The translations under genes were made by a program, and so were the position numbers. A stretch of 64,000 nucleotides of DNA from the NCBI RefSeq assembly GCF_014195585.1, contig NZ_JACICA010000001.1:186001-250000 (forward strand), read 5' to 3'. The notes under the pieces were generated by a model. It did no database searches. It was not told the origin of the DNA and worked only from the letters and a program-made list of their open reading frames with translations. This document shows, one piece after another, positions 58,854 through 64,000 of the stretch (position 1 is its first letter; each line of letters starts with the position of its first letter). The DNA comes from Alloprevotella rava (GTDB lineage: Bacteria; Bacteroidota; Bacteroidia; Bacteroidales; Bacteroidaceae).

Positions 58854-60317
58854 TTATGTGGTGGAGAGTCGCGCAGCTTTGTGGGTTTGGCAAAGGAGTA
58901 GACCCGCGAATGTCAATAAACCATTGAGCATTAGGAGTTCGTAGCCAAACTTGTAGTCCCATAGGAGGGGCGCGTAATGGTCAAGCAAACCGCAAATGAT
59001 GGGACAGGCAATGCACACCCAGGGCACAAGGCGGTCGCGCACGCCACGCCGCGTGAACAGACCGAAAGCGTAGAGTCCCAATAATGGGCCATAGGTGTAG
59101 GACGCCATGACATAGATGGCGTTGATGACATTGGTGGAATTGATGGCGCGGAAAAGTAGGATGGCGGCGAAGAAGGTGAGCGACATGAGGATGTGTACAA
59201 TTTTGCGCGTGCGCTCTTGTCGGGCTTGTTCCCAATTGTGGCGCTCCACTCCGATAAGGTCGATGCAGCAACTCGTGGTCAAGGCTGTAATGGCTGAGTC
59301 GGCACTGGAAAAAGCGGCGGCCACTATGCCGATGGTGAAGGGGAGTATGACGATGCTGCCCAAACTACCGTTGCTCACCAGCATGGGCAGGAGGCGATCG
59401 GTTTGCTCTGGGATAGCGATGCCTTGCCGGGCGCAGAACGTGAAGAGGAGTATGCCAAGGACGAGGAAAATGAGGTTGACGGGCAGGAAACAAAGGCCGT
59501 AGGAGCACATATTCTTTTGCGCTTCACGCAGGTTTTTGCACGTGAGATTTTTCTGCATCATGTCCTGGTCCAGTCCCGTCATAACGATGACGATGACGAT
59601 ACCGCTGAAAAATTGTCGCCAGAACGATTGTGTGCCTTCCCAAGCAAAAATGCGACTCAATGGGCTTTGACTGACGGTGGTGACTACTCCATGGAAGTCC
59701 AGTCCGAGCCTGCTAATCACTGCCCACAAGATGCCGCCGAGGGCGAGGAGCATACAGAGCGTTTGCAGGGCATCGGTGCGCACAATGGTCTTGACGCCGC
59801 TGCGACGCGTGTAGAGCCAGATGAGCAGCAGTGTGATGAGAGCGGTGAGCGGATAGGGGATGCCGAGCGGTTCGGCAATGAACTGCTGGAGCACGAGTAC
59901 CACGAGGTAGAGCCGCGCGGCTGCACCGGTGAGTTTGCTAAGGAGGAAAAAGAGTGCCCCCGTGCGGTGGGTGTTTTCCCCAAAGCGTTCGCCCAGATAA
60001 GTGTAGATGGAGGTGAGTTGGAGGCGATAGTAGAGCGGCAGGAGCAGGAAAGCTACGACTACATAGCCAAAGAAAAAGCCGGCGCACATCTGAAGGTACG
60101 TCATCTGAGTTGCGCCTACCCAGCCCGGTACAGAAATGAACGATACGCCCGAGATGCTGGCGCCTATCATACCAAAAGCCACCATCCACCAAGGTGAACG
60201 GCGGTTGGCTCTAAAGAAAGCGTTGTTATCATGGCTACTGCTGCTTTTCCGAGAGATGAAAAGCAGCAGTAGGAAGTAGAACGCCAATGTCAACAGCATA
60301 AGTAGTCCTGTGGACAT
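58854..60317 (-). CDS. Sodium:solute symporter family protein
   Basis: A 487-residue SSS-family carrier with about 13 membrane segments. Typical elements are FFRANRRSPWWMVAFGMIGA and SISGVSFISVPG at the first helices, SKLTGAAARLYLVVLVLQQF, DALQTLCMLLALG, and the sodium-site region AAAFSSADSAITALTTSCC. Substrate (sugar, amino acid, sialate or other) cannot be told. ATG 60317. It begins 10 nt after the stop of the CD225 gene, so it is probably the last gene of that minus-strand unit. Confidence 0.92.
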   Translation of the reverse strand: MSTGLLMLLTLAFYFLLLLFISRKSSSSHDNNAFFRANRRSPWWMVAFGMIGASISGVSFISVPGWVGATQMTYLQMCAGFFFGYVVVAFLLLPLYYRLQLTSIYTYLGERFGENTHRTGALFFLLSKLTGAAARLYLVVLVLQQFIAEPLGIPYPLTALITLLLIWLYTRRSGVKTIVRTDALQTLCMLLALGGILWAVISRLGLDFHGVVTTVSQSPLSRIFAWEGTQSFWRQFFSGIVIVIVMTGLDQDMMQKNLTCKNLREAQKNMCSYGLCFLPVNLIFLVLGILLFTFCARQGIAIPEQTDRLLPMLVSNGSLGSIVILPFTIGIVAAAFSSADSAITALTTSCCIDLIGVERHNWEQARQERTRKIVHILMSLTFFAAILLFRAINSTNVINAIYVMASYTYGPLLGLYAFGLFTRRGVRDRLVPWVCIACPIICGLLDHYAPLLWDYKFGYELLMLNGLLTFAGLLLCQTHKAARLSTT

Positions 60318-60327
60318 AGTTCGTATG

Positions 60328-60633
60328 TTAATGTGGTTGCTTAAGACCTAAGATAAAAATAATTAAAAGGATCAAAGCATAAATCATCCAGACTGCTACT
60401 GCTGCACCTGCTGAAGCAATGGCCCATTTGCGCGCTTTGTTTGCTTTATCAAAAGCTTCTTCATATCGGCCCTTCCAGTAGAGATTCTCCACTTGTGCAG
60501 CGTAAACAATAGAAACTACGCCAAAAGGAAGGCAGCACATGCAGGTGGAAAGGATGGCCCAAACCAGATGATTATCTGGCATAGGAGGGCGTGAAGGCTG
60601 TTCGTCAGCAGCCTGCAGATAGTCTGGATTCAT
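60328..60633 (-). CDS. CD225/dispanin-family small membrane protein
   Basis: A 101-residue protein with two membrane segments. The motif HLVWAILSTCMCCLPFGVVSIVYAAQVENLYWKG is the CD225 (interferon-induced transmembrane/dispanin-like) signature, here with the usual re-entrant first helix and a basic YEEAFDKANKARKWA stretch before the second helix. Function in bacteria is unknown. It follows a larger GYF-CD225 gene by 16 nt, with which it shares the core sequence, so the two are paralogues by tandem duplication. Confidence 0.88.
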   Translation of the reverse strand: MNPDYLQAADEQPSRPPMPDNHLVWAILSTCMCCLPFGVVSIVYAAQVENLYWKGRYEEAFDKANKARKWAIASAGAAVAVWMIYALILLIIFILGLKQPH

Positions 60634-60649
60634 ATATAGCTACAATTGA

Positions 60650-61168
60650 TTACATGCGCATAAAGCCTTGCATCAGTCCAATGAAGAAGTAGATGATGCC
60701 AATGACAACCCCACATATAGCAGCGGCAATGGCCCATGTCTTTGCACTGTTAGAGGCTGCTAAGGCTTCCTGGTATTGTCCCATTTGATAAAGTCCGTTT
60801 ACTCTTGCAGCGTAAACAATAGAAACTACACCAAATGGCAGACAGCAGCAGATTGTAGCGAGAATGGCCCATACTAAATAATTATCAGGAGGGGGTGGCA
60901 TTTGCGGCGGCTGGTTGTATGTCTGCTGGTTATAGAAGTTGGGTTGAGCAACTTGAGGGCCAAATTGTGGGCCTTGCTGCGGTTGCTGAACTTCTTCAAG
61001 AACGTTGAAGATAGCTGCAAGCTCGGGCACTTGTCCAGCAGGTGTCCACTGCGCCATGCCTTGTTTCCAAACGAGCGTTGTAGGAGTTACTCCAAACTTA
61101 ACCAGCTGAGATCCGTCAACAGGACCTTGCTGCACTTTGTTTACATCAAGATAGAAATATTGTTCCAT
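60650..61168 (-). CDS. GYF_2 plus CD225 domain membrane protein
   Basis: A 172-residue protein. Residues 1-52 form a GYF_2-like domain (QYFYLDVNKVQQGPVDGSQL, LVWKQGMAQWTPAGQVPELA), about 55-92 a Gln/Pro-rich linker, and about 93-168 a CD225 domain (YLVWAILATICCCLPFGVVS) with two membrane helices. This combination is common in Bacteroidetes next to DUF2752 proteins. GYF domains bind proline-rich peptides, so a scaffolding role at the membrane is possible. A partial AATAAGG-type unit lies downstream of the gene upstream, near 61243. Confidence 0.9.
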   Translation of the reverse strand: MEQYFYLDVNKVQQGPVDGSQLVKFGVTPTTLVWKQGMAQWTPAGQVPELAAIFNVLEEVQQPQQGPQFGPQVAQPNFYNQQTYNQPPQMPPPPDNYLVWAILATICCCLPFGVVSIVYAARVNGLYQMGQYQEALAASNSAKTWAIAAAICGVVIGIIYFFIGLMQGFMRM

Positions 61169-61252
61169 AAGGGGGTAAGTTTATCTAAAAAGCAAAAATA
61201 TGTTATTTCATAGACCTATCCAAGGTTTTCTTTAGAAAAGTGGCTGACATCC

Positions 61253-61630
61253 TTATAGTCCGAGCAAATTTCGCAGTATCCACCACGTGAAAAATAGGAC
61301 GAGATATGTCCAAATCCAATAGCGATGATGAGTGAAACGTTTCAGTTGAGCTTGCGCCTTACCGCGCAGCAGCCAATCACTGAGAACGAGCAGAAAAAGA
61401 TAGGGTAGGGCAACGAGCAGAAAGAGGTTGTAGTGGACAGCATCCATAAATCGTCCGTGGAGCACGGCATGAGCTGCTCGCTGGAAGCCACAGCCGGGAC
61501 AGTCGTAGCCAGTGACAGCTTTAACCACGCACTTTGGCGACCACTGTGTCTGCACGGGGTCGAAAATAAACAGCAAAAGGCCGATAGCCACTATAACAGC
61601 AGCTATCAGCCAACGCTTGTTTCTAATCAT
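61253..61630 (-). CDS. DUF2752 membrane protein
   Basis: A 125-residue protein from ATG 61630; an in-frame TTG at 61657 would overlap the SIMPL gene by 11 nt. The signature VTGYDCPGCGFQRAAHAVLH followed by AVHYNLFLLVALPYLF is diagnostic for DUF2752 (CPGCG-x-x-R-A). Three membrane segments. Function unknown; it is frequently encoded beside CD225/GYF proteins, as here (85 nt gap). The CxxC pair may bind a metal or take part in thiol chemistry. Confidence 0.9.
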   Translation of the reverse strand: MIRNKRWLIAAVIVAIGLLLFIFDPVQTQWSPKCVVKAVTGYDCPGCGFQRAAHAVLHGRFMDAVHYNLFLLVALPYLFLLVLSDWLLRGKAQAQLKRFTHHRYWIWTYLVLFFTWWILRNLLGL

Positions 61631-61646
61631 TGCCTCTAAGAGGACG

Positions 61647-62348
61647 TTAGTTTTCAATATAGAAGTTGAGAGATGTAACTACGCGAACGTTCTTTATATA
61701 TGGTGTATATTGGTCGCGGTCGTCTATTTCAAAAAGTCCCTGGGTTGCGCTCTTGATTTTGCCAATCTTGCTGTCGGAGTCCTTTGCGAACTTCTCGGCT
61801 GCCTCGCGGGCTTTCTTCGTTGCTTCAGCAATCATCTGCGGTTTGATAGCGTTGAGTTTGGTGAAATCATACTGCACCTGATTGCTATATTCGTCTCCGG
61901 CAATGGCTACACCCTTAGCGAGCAGTTCGCCGATGCGGGGAATCAGTGAACGCACCTTATCAACCTGTGAAGAGCTTACTGTTGTCACGCAAGACAATGA
62001 GAAGCGGTCACGATTAGAAAGGTCGGAGTATTGATTGGCTCTAAGGTCTGAAATCTGAGGAGCACCTACGCTGATTTCATTTGCAGGAATGCCGTTTGCT
62101 TGTAGCCAGTTTTTGATGACTTGATTGGATGAATTGAGCTGGCGGTAAAGGTCCTGCATGTCGTTGCTGGATGTCTTGAACACGATGGGCCAGATAACGT
62201 GGTCGGCCTTTACTTCTTTCTCTGCTAAACCTCGTACGCTGACGATGCGGTCCTGTCGAGAAAAACTTCTCAAACCACAATAAAGGAACACACCTAAGAT
62301 GGCGAGTCCTACAGCCAAGACGATGGCTTCTACTCTTAGATTTTTCAT
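61647..62348 (-). CDS. SIMPL-domain (DUF541) exported protein
   Basis: A 233-residue protein from ATG 62348. The frame extends to 62438, but this start gives a signal anchor (MKNLRVEAIVLAVGLAILGV). The SIMPL (DUF541) domain follows from about residue 33 (DRIVSVRGLAEKEVKADHVI) to the C-terminus, with ANQYSDLSNRDRFSLSCVTT and FTKLNAIKPQMIAEATKKAR. DUF541 proteins (for example YggE) are periplasmic, often linked to stress tolerance. It precedes DUF2752 by 16 nt on the same strand. Confidence 0.9.
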   Translation of the reverse strand: MKNLRVEAIVLAVGLAILGVFLYCGLRSFSRQDRIVSVRGLAEKEVKADHVIWPIVFKTSSNDMQDLYRQLNSSNQVIKNWLQANGIPANEISVGAPQISDLRANQYSDLSNRDRFSLSCVTTVSSSQVDKVRSLIPRIGELLAKGVAIAGDEYSNQVQYDFTKLNAIKPQMIAEATKKAREAAEKFAKDSDSKIGKIKSATQGLFEIDDRDQYTPYIKNVRVVTSLNFYIEN

Positions 62349-62470
62349 TTGTCGAAAGTTTTGAGTGATAAATAGGAAGTAACGAGCGACTGGTCGGAGG
62401 CTACAAAGCGTAGCTATAATAAGTGTGCTGTTCAGCAACTACTTCAGACCTGTCACTCGTTACTATAAAA

Positions 62471-63931
62471 TTATTTCTTTGGCGTTTCTTTTAATGTCTC
62501 AAGTACGAACTGCCAATAGCGTTCTACCGACGGAATGTTGCAACGTTCGTTGGGCGTATGCGGAGAACGGAGTGTCGGACCGAAACTTACCATGTCCATC
62601 TTGGGATATTTGGCACCGATGACGCCACATTCAAGGCCGGCGTGAACAACGCCCACGCGATTGTCAGTGCCAAAGAGCTGCTTGTAGACTTTCTGCATCA
62701 GTGCCACGATTTCACTTTGCGGATTGGGCTGCCAAGCTGGATACTGATGAGCATAAGTAACCTTCATGCCCGCCATTGAGAATGCGCTCTCGTTTGTCTC
62801 AGCGCAACATTCGCGCATACTATCGCGGCTGGAGCGCACGAGTACTGTGAACATCGCTGTTCCGTTTCCAATCTCCACGATACCAAGGTTGGAGCTGGTT
62901 TCCACTACATCGGGGATTTCTGGAATCATACGCATCGGTCCGTTGTGGCAGGCGCAAATAGCGTTAACTAAGTTGTCGCCAATTTCAGCCGGCACTTGCT
63001 TAGCGGGGCGTTCCACGTCCTCGCAGAGGAGTTCGAGCTGCTTCTCAACAAAGGCAAACTCGTCAGTGAAAACCTTTTTCCAGTCGGCGATACAATCCTC
63101 TTTCAGTGCAGCAACATTCTCTTTCGGAAGCGTAAGTACCACTTCGGCGTGACTCGGAATAGCATTGCGCATATTTCCTCCCACCCAGCTGCACAGACGT
63201 GCTTCGAAATTGGCCATAGCATCTTGAACGAGACGGCCCATCAGCTTGTTTGCGTTAGCGCGACCTTGGTTGATTTCCAAACCACTATGGCCGCCGAGCA
63301 AACCTTTGATAACCACTTTGACAGCTGCATCGCCGCCATCGGTTTCTTCTTCCTGATATTCCAACACTGCATTCTGGTCGACGCCACCTGCTGAACCGAT
63401 GACCATTTCGCCCTCTGTCTCGTTGTCGAGGTTGAGGAGAATCTCACCTTGCAAGGTGTCGCTGGCCAGGTTCTCAGCTCCGTACATCGTTGTCTCCTCA
63501 TCAGCCGTGATTAAGCACTCCAGCGGGCCGTGTTCAATAGTGTCGTCCTCGAGGATACCCATCATAGTGGCCACTGCCATACCGTCGTCCGAGCCGAGAG
63601 TAGTGCCTTTGGCTTTCACCCATTCTCCGTCCACGTAGGTCTCAATGGGATCGGTCTCGAAATTATGGGTAGATTCTTTTGTCTTTTGCGGAACCATGTC
63701 TATGTGGCCCTGCATCACCACCATCTTACGGTCTTCGTAGCCTTTAGAGGCTGCTTTGCGCATGATGATATTTCCAGCCTCGTCTTTGAAGGCTTCGATA
63801 TTGCGTTCCTTGGCCCAATCCAACAGGAATTGCTGAGCCTTTTCCAAATGGCCGCTAGGGCGTGGTACCTGTGTTAGTAAGTAGAAATTCTTCCAAACAG
63901 CCTGTGGCTGCAAATTCTTGATTTCACTCAT
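62471..63931 (-). CDS. pepD: Aminoacyl-histidine dipeptidase (PepD, M20 family)
   Basis: A 486-residue cytosolic metallopeptidase that hydrolyses Xaa-His and other dipeptides. Zinc-site elements are visible: VVMQGHIDMVPQK (His near 75), GSDDGMAVATMMGIL (bridging Asp near 114), CLITADEETTMYGAENL (catalytic Glu and metal Glu near 143-144) and the C-terminal VGVVHAGLECGVIGAKYPKM (His near 450). The lid domain GLLGGHSGLEINQGRANANK is typical of PepD. Length and motifs fit the family. Peptide use suits an asaccharolytic or protein-rich habitat together with the secreted C10 protease. Confidence 0.95.
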   Translation of the reverse strand: MSEIKNLQPQAVWKNFYLLTQVPRPSGHLEKAQQFLLDWAKERNIEAFKDEAGNIIMRKAASKGYEDRKMVVMQGHIDMVPQKTKESTHNFETDPIETYVDGEWVKAKGTTLGSDDGMAVATMMGILEDDTIEHGPLECLITADEETTMYGAENLASDTLQGEILLNLDNETEGEMVIGSAGGVDQNAVLEYQEEETDGGDAAVKVVIKGLLGGHSGLEINQGRANANKLMGRLVQDAMANFEARLCSWVGGNMRNAIPSHAEVVLTLPKENVAALKEDCIADWKKVFTDEFAFVEKQLELLCEDVERPAKQVPAEIGDNLVNAICACHNGPMRMIPEIPDVVETSSNLGIVEIGNGTAMFTVLVRSSRDSMRECCAETNESAFSMAGMKVTYAHQYPAWQPNPQSEIVALMQKVYKQLFGTDNRVGVVHAGLECGVIGAKYPKMDMVSFGPTLRSPHTPNERCNIPSVERYWQFVLETLKETPKK

Positions 63932-64000
63932 AATTATTATGGTTAAGAGTTATTACTAGTCTTTTTCATTTTTGCTTTTCATAGAGAGGCGGGCAAATCC

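Overview
The window reads as a chromosome segment of a Bacteroidota, most likely a Bacteroidales organism of the Prevotellaceae/Bacteroidaceae type (genus not determinable by eye). The evidence is a SusC/SusD pair, a streptopain-like C10 protease, NrfAH with separate ResB- and CcsA-type maturation proteins, OMP_b-brl and CD225/GYF/DUF2752 genes, and many Bacteroidetes-type promoters (TTTG, about 19-20 nt, TAnnTTTG). No rRNA, tRNA or CRISPR array was recognised.

Layout. 1-15 kb: core genes. These are a truncated YidE/AspT-type transporter, menA, a small lipoprotein, DUF1266, a phosphodiesterase, a cytidylate-kinase-like protein, a MATE exporter, a biotin-dependent carboxyltransferase operon (mmdA-like subunit, 105-aa protein, biotin carrier), a GHL10 glycosidase, a TPR protein and an EamA transporter. 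15-18 kb: an AT-rich, decayed locus on the minus strand with two exported unknown proteins, a JAMM-like small protein, an orphan coding fragment and the tail of an ABC exporter. 18-26 kb: a large outer-membrane barrel protein, an LTA-synthase-like sulfatase-fold enzyme, a PAP2 phosphatase, tilS and a radical SAM protein. 26-32 kb: an accessory patch with an AT-rich DUF3800 protein, an intact IS3-family element sitting inside the loop of a terminator hairpin, and an orphan VirE/VapE-type primase-helicase. 32-37 kb: nrfH-nrfA-resB-ccsA for respiratory nitrite ammonification, then rplS. 38-43 kb: susC/susD, with susD carrying an in-frame stop in its signal peptide. 43-48 kb: an ABC-type ATPase plus DUF4435 (TOPRIM-like) pair resembling the PARIS/OLD type of defence module, then a C10 protease. 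48-58 kb: a MATE exporter and a PAPS-forming sulfate-activation cluster (cysQ, SLC13 permease, cysC, cysD ... cysN) in which an MBOAT/SGNH O-acyltransferase cassette separates cysD from cysN. 58-64 kb: a sodium:solute symporter, CD225, GYF-CD225, DUF2752 and SIMPL membrane/envelope proteins, and an M20-family aminoacyl-histidine dipeptidase.

Intergenic DNA is unusually rich in dispersed palindromic repeats. There are at least four families: (a) a 165-190 bp element built from four TTGTTGTCAC units (three copies), (b) an AATAAGG...CAGCTG...CCTTATT palindrome cluster (six main copies), (c) a three-hairpin CCGG-rich repeat (two copies), and (d) clustered ATTAGCACATT units in the nrf-ccs operon. 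They tend to occur together, and the IS element landed inside one such cluster. Several promoters sit so close to the ATG that the transcripts should be leaderless or nearly so, and this helps to decide start codons.
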